From Dacryopinax spathularia (lineage: Eukaryota; Basidiomycota; Dacrymycetes; Dacrymycetales; Dacrymycetaceae): DNA of 64,000 nt. Both the position numbers and the translations under genes were made by a program. Positions 23,345 to 35,633 of the stretch are shown here, one piece after another (within the stretch, counting starts at the first letter, position 1; each line of letters opens with the position of its first letter). The notes under the pieces are model-generated. The model did no database searches. It worked only from the letters and a program-made list of their open reading frames with translations, and was not told where the DNA came from. The stretch covers positions 620,001 to 684,000 of the forward strand of contig JBBPFI010000014.1 of the NCBI GenBank assembly GCA_037974965.1, written 5' to 3'.

Positions 23345-24415
23345 ATGGCTGCCGCTGGTCGGAGCCACCGGGCTGCTGTCGCCGCCAAGGACGAGGAGGC
23401 TGAGCCGGTGCGTCGGGTCGCGCATATATGCTGCACCACCATTGATCCCTAGCGTAGGCGTTCTTGGTCCAAGCTCGAGCCCGAACTTGAGGAGAAGAAG
23501 TTCATCGTCGACGAGCTCACTATCCAAAGCCGGCTCGAAGCCATCACCTGCCCGCCGGTCAAGATCGATCTGGATGACGAAACAGCGGCCAAGACCATCT
23601 CCCGCCAATTCTTCAGCTACCGGTATGGCGGCTCGTCCCAGAGCACGTTTCCCAAGATCGGAGCGGTTAAGAAGGCGCTGCATGATATTCATCATGTGGC
23701 GTTCATGACGCTGGACTGGAATCCGGAGCTGCCCGCCAGCCCGGGTGAGCACGGGTTGGCGTTTTGCAGGCATCCGGAGATCTATGGAAGCATGCCACTC
23801 TTCGTGCGGAGGAAGGAGCATGAGTGGCAGTACATGGGCGAGTATCGGCTGCGCAAGGTCGAGTCGCTGTCGGCAGAGGAGTGGGGTAGGCAGAGCGTTG
23901 AGGTGAGTGCTGTGGTGTCCTGGAAAGGGCATGTCCTGATGGATTACCCACGCTAGATGCGGAACACCTGGCTGGACGAAGGGTACATGAAATTATCCTG
24001 GGGCCAGGAAGCTCGTGCGCGTCACGTCTTCCGAGAAAGGCATGGTAGAGACCCGGAAACGAAAGACGAGATGGAAGAAACGAAAGCGATCACCAAGTCT
24101 GCCGCTTGGTCGAGGGTCACCCGGCGAATGATAGAGGACGATTTGATTGAGGGAACAGAGGTGCGCCTCGACCAACTTCTGGGAAGCCATGGCGTGCTGA
24201 TGGTGAAATAGCAAATCCACGTCTGTGCGCTTGAGTGCATGTCCTATCGAGAGGACTTCCAGAAGGAGCTTATCCGCGGTTTCCGAGGACGATCGTGGAG
24301 AACCTTTCCTAAGAACTCCTGTCGGAAGCGCATGGCGGAGAGCGAGGATACCGACTCGAAAGATGAAACCGAGGAAGAGGAGGGGAGGGACACCAAGCGT
24401 GTGAAGCTTGAATGA
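23345..24415 (+). CDS. DUF6697-like protein, short paralogue
   Basis: Four exons, 23345-23407, 23453-23902, 23957-24160 and 24212-24415, all phase 0, give about 306 aa. Core motifs RQFFSYRYGG, GEHGLAFCRHPE, EHEWQYMGEYRLRK, WLDEGYMKLSWGQ and VCALECMSYREDFQKELI line up with the gene at 159-1886. The second and third introns match that paralogue's two introns; the first, only 45 bases, is extra and carries GCGCATATATGC at 23420-23431. The protein ends with an acidic-then-basic tail (EEEEGRDTKRVKLE), which may act as a nuclear localisation signal. Function is unknown. The longest open frame near 23130-23708 is out of frame with the conserved domain and was set aside. Confidence 0.78.
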
Positions 24416-24645
24416 CGACCATGAATTAGGGCGGACGCGGCTCTTCTAATCGATTATGGCTTAGTTATTTGATACGTCCGAGATACGTCCGACTAGTTAT
24501 CGCTATTTAAACTCTTGTTATTGATTGGTATGAACTCGTCTCGCATCGTCCATGTCTTCATGATACCGGAGCAAAGTGATTGGTTGTAAGCCGTCGGTGC
24601 GGGCACGATTGTGGTCTTGAAGTCCCGCAATGAGACCATTATCAT

Positions 24646-26809
24646 TCAAGATCCGGAATGGAATGCCATATGTGCATCCATGGACCAGGCAAAGACCCCT
24701 ATGCCGCAAATCGCACAAGGTGTCTCTGAGGATTCCGCATCGTCGGAGGAGTCAGAATCTTGGTCCTCTTGCGGTGTTTCTTTCGCTGTGGGTATGGTGG
24801 AAGCGACAGGCAGACTTGGATCGGAAGCTTCGTTGACCAAAGATGCATCGAGCTCCGTCCTTTTCGTGGGCGGACCATCCAACTCAGACTTCAGGTCGTC
24901 AGGATCAAGTCCATATTCGCGGAGGAGCTCGTCCCTGATATTTGCAGGAAGCTCCCGGAGCGTGTTGAGATCCAGGTCTGCCGGCCATGTCGGTCGACGG
25001 CGCTTCCCGCTGAAAGGAGACGACGAAAACTTGGAAAGAAGTACATTTACTGAGCCTTCGCCTCGTGAACGAGAACTGTCAGGTGCCGCCGATGCGAAGA
25101 AGGCTTGGATGGCCTTGGTTGGTGTAGTGGTCTGCAAGTGCGTGACAGCGATGTTGATGCTGGGAGGTGGTGTTAGTTTACTGTAGCTGCGCATATATTG
25201 CCTCTTACATGCTGATCTCGTACTTCTCGGGCGGCTCAGATCCTTTGTCCACGATCTGCTTAGCAAGGCTGGTAAGCGGATGTCGTACGAGGGCCCGAGC
25301 TCGATCTGCCCTAGGGACCGCGAGATCGAATACTGATACCGGCAACGCCGCAGAGCGGCTTTCGCGATTGGCGTTGTAGGGAATGTCTCGAGAATGGCCA
25401 GTCCGAATGGTCAGTCTGACCTGGGACGGGTAGCGTTGCCATTTCCTTCCAGGAGCTGACGAAGGTGCATCGCTCTTCAGGTCTTCGAGTCTTCCGCCGT
25501 CGACAAGTTCGATCTCGAGTCGCCTCAGGAGACTGTTGGCCAAGATTTCGATCTCTCGCAAAACTCCTGGCCAATCGAGGGTTCCGCGGCGCTCATCGAA
25601 AGAGTCCTCAACAGAGATCGTGAGTGGGAAGTCCGGAGACGACTTGACAGGCTCGTCATCCTTGCCGTCCAGGAGATCCCACAACCGCTGACCTTGCTGT
25701 GCGCCTAAAAGTGTGCGGAACACAGATTCCGACATGTTTCGCCTGAGGAACCCGACCGTGAGCGGTCCTTCGAATGTAGGTCCATTGTCCGGCGTGTCGG
25801 CGGACAGTGATTTTTGCGAGGAATTAATATGGTTGTGCAATGTATGCAGCACTTTCGAGCCGAAGCCCATGAGCTTTCGAGCATGAAGAGGATCCAGAAG
25901 ATCTCGCACAACGCTCGCATACACTTCGCCTTGGCTCGGATGAACGACCAGAGTCGTTTGCTGAGCCGGCTTGTGCAGGTTTCCCACTAGCTTAGCCAGC
26001 GTCTTGCTATACGCGATCCCAGCAGACGATCCGAGACCGATCCGCTGCAGGATGAGATGTCTGATATGGTTCGCCAGGTGAGATCCGGCAATCATGGCCG
26101 CCAGATGCTCGGCCTTGGCGTGATCGTTCCCGCACTTAGAGTCCTCGGGGATAGTATACCCAGGACAACCGGCCGAAGGATCATACCAAAACCCCTTGCT
26201 TTCGGGGTGTGCAGTGTCGTCTCCTGAAGCGAGGGCGAACCACCGACCTCGAGGATCAGGCGAGATCGCCGCTACCTCTTCGAGGTGTTGGGCGACCAGA
26301 TCCGTGACATCGCAGAACAGTTCATCCAGGCCTAGCTTCTCAACTGGAGATGGGGAGAGAGTAGTCCGGACGAGGTTGAAAACCTGTCGCGAGTAGTAGC
26401 GATATAGCGTGAGGTCCTCCCCGTTGACCAGGATGAGCGAGGGACCTAGGCTTGCAGTCAGACAGGTGGTCTACGTGCCTACTCTATCACGCACATCGCT
26501 TCTTAGCATCGCGCAGAGAACATAGCTTGTCCACTCCTAATGCCCTAGCCTGACGTGTGGTAAGCCTCAACAATAAAACAGTGATATATGTGGGCGTACC
26601 TCATAGCTGGCAGTCGCCAACAACCCCTTCTGCTGAACGCCGACCGGTTTACCAACGAGGGCTGGATTACGAAGCCGCTCGCAAGCCACTTGATGACAGT
26701 TAACGTAGGCTCGTGTAGAGGTGACTGCCTAGGTCGTACCATACATGTTGTCCAAGTCAAACGCGAGGACGAGGCGAGGCCGGTGACTCCATGCAGCCTC
26801 CGGCGGCAT
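24646..26809 (-). CDS. POLI: Y-family DNA polymerase, iota-like, with UBM and UBZ-like C-terminus
   Basis: Five exons, 26809-26740, 26688-26600, 26549-26495, 26445-25209 and 25159-24646, give about 654 aa. The palm starts LVLAFDLDNMY and continues KPVGVQQKGLLATASYEAR and LILVNGEDLTLYRYYSRQVF, strongly resembling polymerase iota. Likely metal ligands are D18, D112 and E113 (GLDELFCDVTDL). The helix-hairpin segment reads GIAYSKTLAKLVGNLHKPAQQTT. The C-terminus has a ubiquitin-binding motif at about 545-565 (LNTLRELPANIRDEL) and a final CAIC-x11-HMAFH finger of UBZ type. Such enzymes bypass DNA lesions at stalled forks and are recruited by ubiquitinated PCNA. The intron at 25208-25160 carries ATATATGCGC. 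Confidence 0.88.
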
Positions 26810-27145
26810 GCCGCCCCTTCACCCTCCCTCCTCCTTTAAGGTTGCTCGACGCTCAGGAGTATAATAAAGCAAGTTCGGAGCTAAGGCAAGTCATAATGAA
26901 GGGGCGGGAGCGCCAACAAGAAGCGACAGCTGCATCGCGGAGACGAGTTCAGATGACAACGACAAGGTGAGCGCCCTGAATTTCGACACACGGCGAGGGT
27001 GTTTATTAGTACGGTGAGTCACAGCCGAAGATCGGCTGCTCGTGGGAACAGGAATATATCATTGATGCTTTGCGTGATGTTAATGTACAAATGCGTGGGG
27101 TTTCAAGATCCGAAAGCAAGAAGGTATATATAAAGAAAATGTTAG
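26810..27145. other. Intergenic region
   Basis: 336 bases between the polymerase start and the DLT1 stop. No feature is recognised. It should include the polymerase promoter. Confidence 0.4.
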
Positions 27146-28155
27146 TCATGAACTCAAGCCACTAGTAGCCAAGGGGTCTTCAATGCTCGTGTGCGACAGA
27201 AGATCCAAGATCGGAGATGGAGATGCGAAGTCGCGTGCATTGACATTGGGGTGAGGCTGACGAAGGACGGAGAGAGCGTTGAATCTGAGGAGAGAATCAT
27301 AAGTCATGGTGGAAGACCGGTATTAAGAAGGAACATACGCCTTCGCCAATTCTTTGCTCAGTCGCAACCCCTCCAGATACTCCGCCTCGGTCAACAGCAA
27401 GTCCTCGTCCACATATCCATACCGCGCCCTTTGTATTAGCGTGTCGTATAAGCGTACTTCTTCGTGGAACTTCTCTCCGTGTAGAACGTCTGTTAATGGC
27501 GCCAAATGTGCTGTTACAGTAACGTGTGGTCGCAGAGGTGGAAGGGAGGGCAGCAGGTTTCGAGCAGCAGCGTCCACCGTCGGCAAGGTATCCAAGAGTG
27601 CTCGCGGCAGGAAGACATTCTCCAAGTCGGTGCCTGTAAAGAATATCAGGATGCGGCACCGCGGGTCAAATGGTCGGCACACACCTGGCGTTCCCCACCC
27701 AGGTGCAATCTTGTTCCTAGGCCGAGCGATGTACGCAATAAGTGTGGCTCGGGTGTATTCAGCCTCAACTAGTTTGAAGACTTTCTATGTGGAACGTTAC
27801 TGCCTGTCTACATCAACCTTTGAATATGTACGCACTCTAGGGGCATCCTCCTCCTTCACCGGTATGTACGCTCTGGGTATCTGACTGAGCGCTATTCGTA
27901 CGCTCCACAACCGATTGATGACAATGAGTGTGCTGATGACGCCCTGCGAAGCTGTAAGCCCACACTCTTGACACTGTTGCAAGAACAAGTAGGGCGAACC
28001 AAAGCAATGTAGCACCCCACAACGATGACGACGTCCCACCTACGTTGACCTCCTGTCAACCAGGCTTGAGCTACCAGGCCCGCTGCACTTCCAACGACCG
28101 CAATTCCTGTAAGGACGACAAAGAGAGCGAAGGAGACATGGTAGATCCAAGCCAT
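27146..28155 (-). CDS. DLT1: DLT1 family membrane protein (defect at low temperature 1)
   Basis: Five exons, 28155-28000, 27943-27832, 27768-27685, 27633-27339 and 27284-27146, give about 261 aa. Two membrane segments lie close to the N-terminus: about residues 4-30 (MAWIYHVSFALFVVLTGIAV) and about 42-62 (VVIVVGCYIAL, GVISTLIVIN). They are followed by the family signature RAYIPVKEEDAP. Further family features are the YIARPRNKIAPGWGTPG stretch and the C-terminal YDTLIQRARYGY, then LTEAEYLEGL. DLT1 proteins are fungal membrane proteins linked to growth at low temperature; the biochemical role is unknown. Longer upstream frames begin with GTG, so ATG 28155 is used. It is divergent from the methyltransferase at 28383. 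Confidence 0.85.
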
Positions 28156-28382
28156 TCCATTGGTAGTGGTGGATCCGACAGTCGGTCGAGGGAGATCGAC
28201 GTTTGCGGGGAAGCCGTCGACGCCACCGTCAGGGACGCGTTGGACGATGACGGCGCCGCGCAGGTCGTTGATGGTGCCCACGGCACGGTTGTCAATATTG
28301 ATCTCGGTCCAAGACCGCTGCTGTCTAATACCATTTCAAGGAGCTTTGACTGAAACACTGTCTGGTTTTGAGGTACTCTGTA
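28156..28382. promoter_or_regulatory. Short bidirectional promoter, DLT1 / methyltransferase
   Basis: Only 227 bases separate the two start codons, so promoter elements are probably shared. No specific binding site is identified. Confidence 0.5.
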
Positions 28383-29502
28383 ATGGCGGGCAATCTATCT
28401 CATTCCATGAGGGAGAACTACGGCACCCACGGCGTCGAGAAGGTAATGCTGTCAGAGTATCTTTGAAAAGATTGTGATTGACTATTGTGTGTCGGTTCAC
28501 ACCGTAGTACTACAACATCGTGTCAGCATCATACCGCAATCCGCATTTCCCTGGAGTACAGAAATGTCTGCATGCTTGGCTTGACAAGTGGTGGCGACGA
28601 GAACATGCCTCCAGCGAGAGCGAGCCTGTCTGCTTTTGGGATCTGGCTGCTGGTAGGTCCGTCGTACATGCCCAAGCTATGATTATTGCTGACCGCCCGC
28701 AGTGGTGAAGTGACGGAGGCCATTTCGAACTGGTATTCCTCAAGGCGCCCCGCTCCTCAAAATACTGCGACACCGACAGAGCCGCGCCATGCGCCAGTCG
28801 CAAGGCCCGATACCTCGACCTGTGCACCAATACCAACACCAATGCCGGTCAAGCGACCTGTGCGACGTTCGGACGTCGTCCTCGACCTATCTGTGCCAGA
28901 TCCTGAGATCATAGCGAGCGACCCGGTGAGCGCAATTTTGTGGGAGGAAGCGCATTTGAGACTTACGCGAGCCAGTACACCGCACCTGCCTATGCGGCGA
29001 GGACAGGCAGGCACTGCGAGCCTCTAAGCTTCGCAGCCGTCGCCGAAGGTCGTTTACCGCCACTTCCAGAGAACAGCCGGCATAAGCCATCAACCCCGTC
29101 GGAGGATGACATCTGTGGACCAGATGCGATCCCTCGCCCGATCGACATGGTTATCTCGTCGTTTGCCCTGCACCTGTGCTCTACATCCGAACTGTTCGCC
29201 CTTCTATACGAGCTCAGTACGAAAGCGCAATGGTTGGTTGTCATTGCTCCGCACAAGAAGCCGGACGTAGGCAGAAAGCTATCCTTGTCATCCGCAGCCG
29301 CTGACCAGCAGACAGATCAAGGAAGGTTGGGGCTGGGAAAGATGGAATATATCCAAATGGAAACCAGCCGACTCAATCCGGGAAGTTGAGGCGGACATGG
29401 AAATCGTGCTGGATAGGTATGCTCCTGCACTTGTTGAGTCAACTCAGCTGACGACTGTCTCTCAGAGTGCGACTACGGGTATGGAGGAGTCTCAATGCAT
29501 AA
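28383..29502 (+). CDS. Class I SAM-dependent methyltransferase
   Basis: Six exons, 28383-28442, 28508-28656, 28703-28925, 28976-29266, 29316-29416 and 29466-29502, give about 286 aa with all phases consistent. Motif I is VCFWDLAAGSGEVTEAI at about residues 65-80, split by an intron between the second and third exons. The post-motif region reads MVISSFALHLCSTSELFALL and then WLVVIAPHKKPD, typical of a Rossmann-type methyltransferase. A conserved-looking GWGWERWNISKWKP segment follows. An insert of about 40 residues after motif I is proline-rich. The substrate is unknown; related fungal proteins are annotated only as methyltransferases. The ORF-level view is broken by five introns. Confidence 0.82.
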
Positions 29503-29888
29503 ACATCCTTGCATTCAGGGAAACTACGACATCAGAGAGCGACGGAACGGTCCGCACTTCTGGAGAAGAATACACTCGAAAGGGCATGACTGGTGCAATA
29601 ATTTGACGGTCATCTTCGGTCGTAACAGAGAACGCGTGCTGGTGGGGGGAGGGGTCTGGCGAGGGATCACAGGAGAATTGGTCGGATATGGGATGGAAGC
29701 AGAACACAACCGAAAGAGATTGTTTTCATGTGGGAGGGAACTGACATGAACCGCGGGTAGAGAATGAGATAATGAAGAATCAACTGGCGATGACGGGAGA
29801 ATTCGAATGGGATCGTGCGTAACGTCAGGTTGTGAAAGATGAACTGGTGGACCTCCTATCAGGGTAGGATGAGCACGTAGGGAGAACA
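29503..29888. other. Convergent 3' intergenic region
   Basis: 386 bases between the stops of the methyltransferase and the 4E-T-like gene. No feature is recognised; both transcript ends must lie here. Confidence 0.4.
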
Positions 29889-32800
29889 CTAGAATTGAGG
29901 CGGCAATCTCCCGGAGAGCAGGTGTGGTGGCAGTTGTTGGCCTCCAGCGTTGGCTCCGATTATTGGTTGCCCATGCTGCTGCTGAATCGGCGGCGAAGTC
30001 ATGGGCGCCCCCGGACCGCCCAGGCCGCCCCGAAGGCCACTCTGGAATTGGCTAAGGAGGAGCTGCTGTTGAGTCTGCCTTTGCTGTTGGGCCTGCAATT
30101 GTTGTTGCTGATGGTAGGTTATGCCGCCGGGCGTCGTCGCGGGTCCACTGGGGGACGGAAAGCCTGACATACTGGCTGCCGTGCCCGAGCGAGAGTGGCC
30201 GAGCACACCAGCATTTGGGTAGGTATTGTAGGGCGAGCCACCTTGTTGCAAAGGAAGGCTAGGAGGATACTGCGATTGCGGAGACACAAGGCCTTGCTGA
30301 GGTCGCATGGGCAGGCCTGTTTGCTGAGGCGGAAGCCCTTGATCGGGGAACATTGATCCTGGCGTCAGCGGTTTGCCAGCCGCTGAGGCGCCAAACGGCG
30401 GTCCCGTCATGCCCGGTGGACGTTGCGGTAGACTAGCAGGTGGGTTTGGCAGGTGTTCATATCCAGTTTGTCGAGTAAGAGATCGATCCCGCTGTATGTC
30501 TCCGCTCCGGCTGGCCACCCTTTCGTACGGGTTGCCCTCCATGTGAGAGGGACTGAAAGCTGCTTGGGGCTGTTGAAATTGAGCAAGCAGAGCCTGTTGC
30601 TGCGAAGGCTGCTGCTGTTGCTGTTGCTGTTGTTGTTGCAAGTGCTGGCGTTGTTGAAGCTGAACTTGCTGTTGCGACTGCTGTTGCATCAGACGCTGCT
30701 GATACTCATAGTATTGCCTCTCCCGTTCCCGCTGTTGTTCTCGCTCGTAGTCGACAGAGTTCTGGTATTGACGCAGCCGCATTTCTTGCTGCATTTCCTG
30801 GATCTGAAGCTCGCGTTGAGCCGCCAGCTGCATACGCTCTCTTTGCTCCCGTTGAGCCTGAGCCTGCTGTAAGGCTATCTCGCGTTCTCGCGCCGCTTCC
30901 AGCTCCCGCATTTGTTGGGCACGCTGCTGCTGCTTGTATTCATACAGCTGCTGATACTGGTTCTGAGGTTGAGACGTGGGCTGCGAGGGCTGCGAGAGCG
31001 CGGGAAGCCGTTCCGCCGCATACCCAACCTCCCGCTGGGCGAGATATTGTCCCGCATATGAGGCCTGAGCTGCAATCGGTGGTTGACCGAAGCCAACCTG
31101 GTTTCCACCGCTGGAGAAGGTATTCATCGGTGAGGTGCGGGTTTGTGCAGGAATAGTATTCGAGGGAACCTGTCACACATGTGAGATGAGCACCCCTCTT
31201 ATTTACAAATGTGCTTACTCCACGCAAAGTCGAGAGGAGCTCGTTCATCCTCTGCTGATCGTTGTTCTGTGCATTGACAGAGGGTGGTGGACCTCCGAGA
31301 ATGTTAGACGGCGGTGGACCTCCCAAAGACAAGCCTTGCATCATGCTGCCCAGAGACGCTGTCTCCTCCATCCTCATTTGTGCGGGAATGTCCTGAGAAA
31401 CAGCAGTTGCGTTAGGTCGATTGTCCCAGAGTTTCGCGAACCTGCTGCCCCTCGGAGCTGGGTCGGCCGAAGCATTGGCAGCGGCCATGATAGGACCAGT
31501 AGTCGGGGGGAGAGTGGGTGTAGGGGAGGGGAGCAAAGTATGCGGCGGGGGCACCGAAGCGGTTGTGCTTATAGGCCGATTGAGCTCAGCGGCTTTTTTA
31601 GCAGCATCTGCAAGACCGTTCTGACCGACTCCGAAGAACTCCGCGACAGAGATCTGGGCTCCTTCAGAGGGCTGAGGAGGCGACATGGTGTCTTGAGAGG
31701 TCTGCGGTGTCATCAATTGGTTCTGCCCGTAGTTGGGTGCGCTGACGATCTCGGCGAGCTTGTCCGCAACGCTCTGAGGCGCCGCTGGCTGGGCTGCTGA
31801 AGTGGTTGCTTGGCCGATACCTTTAAATGCATGACTAGACTTCCCTGCAAGGCGGAGATGCAGGGGTAAAGGTGGGTCAGCGGATTGCGCGGCTGCAGAG
31901 ATTGCGTCAATGAGATGTCAGACCGTCGAATCAGAACACTCACGAGGAGCAGCAGTAGTCTCCTTCTTCTCGGTAGCACCCAGGCCAGGTGGTACGGACG
32001 CATCCTTCGCATCCTCACCACTGTCACGGTCATCGACAACTTCTGAGGGCTTCGCGACCTCCTTTTTCTTCTCTTCAGCTTCCTTCATCTGCCTCTTCCA
32101 AGCCTGGAGCTTATCTTCTCCAGAACCGAGTATGCCTCTCAATCCTCCGACAGGTGCAGCATCGTCGGTAGCCCAAGCGGGCTCGCGCTCGTCCAGGTCG
32201 TCCCTCATGCCCGGTCGCCGACGACGTTCAGGAACTCCGAGGGGAGAAGGCGATCGCTGGCGAGAACGAGAGCGACGTCTTCGGGGTTGGTCGGGCGACG
32301 GTACGCGACGACCCTTGTCCCTCTCACCTTCCCTATCGCGATCATTGTCGCCACGACGCAGTCCGTCTCGCTCCTCGCGACGACGGCGATCATAGGCCGC
32401 ACGCTCTTTCTCTGTATCCCAGGGTGTTCGGCCGGTGTTACTGCGTGGCGGAAACTCAGACCGCTCCCTGCTCCGTTCCCTCTCCCTCTCCCTGTCTCTG
32501 GTGGATTCCCATTCCCTGTCCCTGTCCCTGTCCCGATCGCGATCACGCTCCCGCGGTCGACGATCTCGGTCATAACGATCTGGTTCAGGCACCCAGGAGT
32601 CGCCATACTTGCGCATATATTCGGCGTCCCGTTCACGTTCTCTTTCGCGGTCCCGGTCCCGGTCCCGGTTGCGATCTCGGTCTCGTTCGCGGTCTCGTTC
32701 TCGCTCAGGTGGGTCGCGTTCTTCGCGTGTGCCGCCTTCAGCTACATGAACTCAATCAATATTGTTCAAACAGGAGAAGAAAGAGCGGTAAGACGGACCA

Positions 32801-33897
32801 TCTTTGGATCTCCAGTCGTGACTATCCCCCGCGCGTCCTCTCTCTCTTTTAGGTATATCGTTAGTCAGCTCCTCTTCTTTCCTTCGCCGGCCCGCTTCCC
32901 TAGCCCTTTCCCTGTCTGCTGCCCGATCCGCTGCTGTCTCACGGCCAGGATCCCTGTCCCTCGTCTCCCTCACGCGTTCACCACCCCGCAGAGGGGCAGC
33001 ACCTGGTTCACGTTTGGAAAGATGTGGTGCAGTATCTCGGTCACGTTCACGGTCGCGCCGAAGGGCTAACGACGAGGAAGCGAGTCCAGCTCCGCGGTCC
33101 TTGTCAAAACTGTCCAACTAGACAAGGGAAGTCAGATTAACGGTCACAGGCGAGTGCTCTCGGGACGTACAGTGCGCAAGCGATCGCCTTCTGCACGCAC
33201 CGGTGCTAGGCGGAACGAGCCCATGGGTCCTCCTTGGGACAAGCTTGGACGGTATCGTGAGCCACCCTCTTCATCCTCTCGTCGATAGCTGCAGAAGAGG
33301 TCAACCACAGTCCTTGTCCTTGCATACCGTAACGTACCGTCTTTCTCTGCCCGGTCCGCTCTCTGCTGTGGCGAGCTCCTTCGGCTCGCGCTTGTTCATC
33401 ACCGGGCTGGCTTGGTCCGGTTGGCTTGTATGCGCATATTAGCAACACGTCTATCGCAGCCTGCTGCAACAACAGCTTACCCGAACCACTCGGTGAGCTC
33501 CGGCATGCCATCTGGTACTGTGACCAGAGGCGATTTTGATAGGTAGAGCAGTTCCGCGCGTGAGTACTTGACATGTGCACGGCTGCTCGTCGCTGGCTTG
33601 TTTTCGTGGTCGACTGGGGAGTCATCTTCTATTACAAGTACAGTGTCAGCTTCTTGGATATTTGTCCTGCACCAGGCGAGTCATACTTTGCATAATGAGA
33701 TAGTTAGTTGCTGGGAATGGGCTAGGTTGTCGCTTTGTCGTTGGTGAGGTGGCCGGGCTGTTGCAGTCAAAAACGCGGGACACGTACCCCTGACACCAGG
33801 CCAAGGGTTCCGTACTGACATCTAACTTCCGCCCAGTTGCTTCTAGCAACCAGCTGATGCTGCTTCTTTCCGGTTTCTTTGTAGCTTGGATCATCAT
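29889..33897 (-). CDS. Large low-complexity protein, putative eIF4E-binding 4E-T-like factor
   Basis: Eight exons are inferred, giving about 1,165 aa. Near residue 80 is KYSRAELLYLSKSPLVTVP, which includes a canonical YxxxxLL eIF4E-binding motif. Then come an arginine/glutamate/aspartate-rich block (RERDRDRD type, about 32450-33080), the segment VGGLRGILGSGEDKLQAWKR, a SRFAKLWDN segment and a glutamine-rich coiled region ending LSGRLPPQF. The order 4E-binding motif, basic block and Q-rich tail resembles 4E-T/Cup-type translational repressors that act in P-bodies; that name is an inference. Clear introns lie near 33125-33170, 32752-32810, 31830-31942 and 31139-31188. The first intron (about 33660-33790) is uncertain. 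The intron near 33410-33480 contains GCTAATATGCGCATAC. Confidence 0.68.
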
Positions 33898-35633
33898 TTC
33901 ACTGCCTAGGTATCATCTACTACATAAATACCATCGACATTAACATCTGTTTTGCCCTATGAGTGCGGGCGTGTGACAACTTAGCTGCCTCGCGTCGGCG
34001 ATACGCGCGTGACGTAGTTCCGGTCTATTCTGTTCATTGCTTCGCTTGGCAGGTCTTGTCATCGAGTCGTCGACCAACATCATTAATCAATACATAACCC
34101 ATACCTAAGCTATGATCCTTTGAACGCCCCTGGATTAAAGTCAACCATGTCCCATTTCCTCTTCTCATATACCGATAAATAAGTTGCTCCCCGGTGCGCT
34201 CGTAGTCGTTTTACTCAGATTTTGATGCGCGCCTTCGCCGAGTACAGCCCGGAACCCGTTGTATCTTGTTCATACCGGGAGATGGCCTACAGTGAGGCAC
34301 ACAAAGCCGGAATGCAATAAGAATATCGGCTGAAGAATGAACCCGGTTGCCAATACGTTGACTCTTCGTATCAGAGCACTGTGCTAATTGGTCAATATAC
34401 CCCTCATACCCGCTTTTGATGATTAGAACCTTCCACCGTTCGAGCCTCATTCCGACCATACGCCACATTAGCACGCCTAATCTTGCTTGATCACTTCTGC
34501 TTAGTCCGAATGCGTTCGATGGAAAACTCCAGGCCCTTCAGCTAGTGTTCTTGTCGGTGAGGATGGACTAGCGCTAGACGGTTCCGCGAGAAGTTTCCCA
34601 AACACGAGGCTGCCATGCTGCGTGCCTCGCCTAGCTTGGATTCTCGTCTGATATGTCTGCTGTGAAAACCGCATTCCAAGGAATTGTGCTGAAGGTTCGT
34701 ACAATGGGATATTTGGCGAAGGGACATTTCTTTCGCCAAATTACAGTGACGAGACCCGCAGTTTATCGGATACAACTGTCATTGAGGGTAGCTAAGGATT
34801 GGACAGGTGCGTGAGATAACAGGTAGGCTAGGTAAAAGTAGGTAATGGTAAGTAATGTGCCTAGTGGTAACAGGGTTTTGGTTTGCGAAGTTGTCGTGTC
34901 GGCCCAACAAGAGGTGCGGGAATGAAAACGAAAAAGGAGACCGAATAACCGAAAATAACGACCATAAACATGGAAATAAGACCGTTCTTGTTGGGGGCAT
35001 TGGCGGCTTCCGACGTACGACGGGAATGAAGAATGAGGGAGGGAATGTCGATGGGCGACCCCTTTGGGTGATGCTTTTGGTACTGCTTGCTGCTGGATAT
35101 CGAGGGGCGCCGGCCGAGATACCGATGTTGGTGTCAAAAAAGAATGTGCCTGTAGAAAGACGAAACTGTTGCCTTCCGAGTCGTCTAGTCATCTGCGATC
35201 GAACCGAGAGCGCCGATGGCGGCTCGACGCGCCCGAGCATGGCGGGAGCGTGGAGATCGTGTTGGAAAAGACTTGCCCGCGGCGTATACGAACCATTGAA
35301 TACTATCACAGAGCGATGTGTGCGTGCCGTGTGTGTGAGTAGAGGTAAGCGGTTTGATGGAATCGAACATTGAATGCGGGAATTTGGAGAAAGGTTGCAG
35401 AGATTGAGAATATTTGTTTGGATTTTTGCTGGGGGTGTAGTTGATACATTTTGATGACCAGTTGCGTGAAGGGGACGATGTCGAGGCGGAAAAGAATGTA
35501 TATGCCCAGCGAGCTAGGCGAGACGTGGCGAGGAGCGTTGACGGAAAGTGCGTGAGGGCGTCGGCGGTGAGGACGCTATGAAGACAGGACAACAGGGATA
35601 CAGTGGCATTGGCGGGATTGGCGTAACAGGCGC
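33898..35633. other. Intergenic region upstream of 4E-T-like gene
   Basis: 1.7 kb between the 4E-T-like start and the cyclin stop. A 176-codon minus-strand frame (34779-35309) has no domain and probably overlaps the cyclin 3' region. No gene is supported. Confidence 0.45.

Noticed and set aside
23130-23708. 192-codon plus-strand frame over the second DUF6697-like gene
   Set aside because: Starts at TTG and is out of frame with the conserved core; the spliced model explains the locus.
34779-35309. 176-codon minus-strand frame
   Set aside because: No domain, unusual composition, and no splice partner; treated as intergenic.
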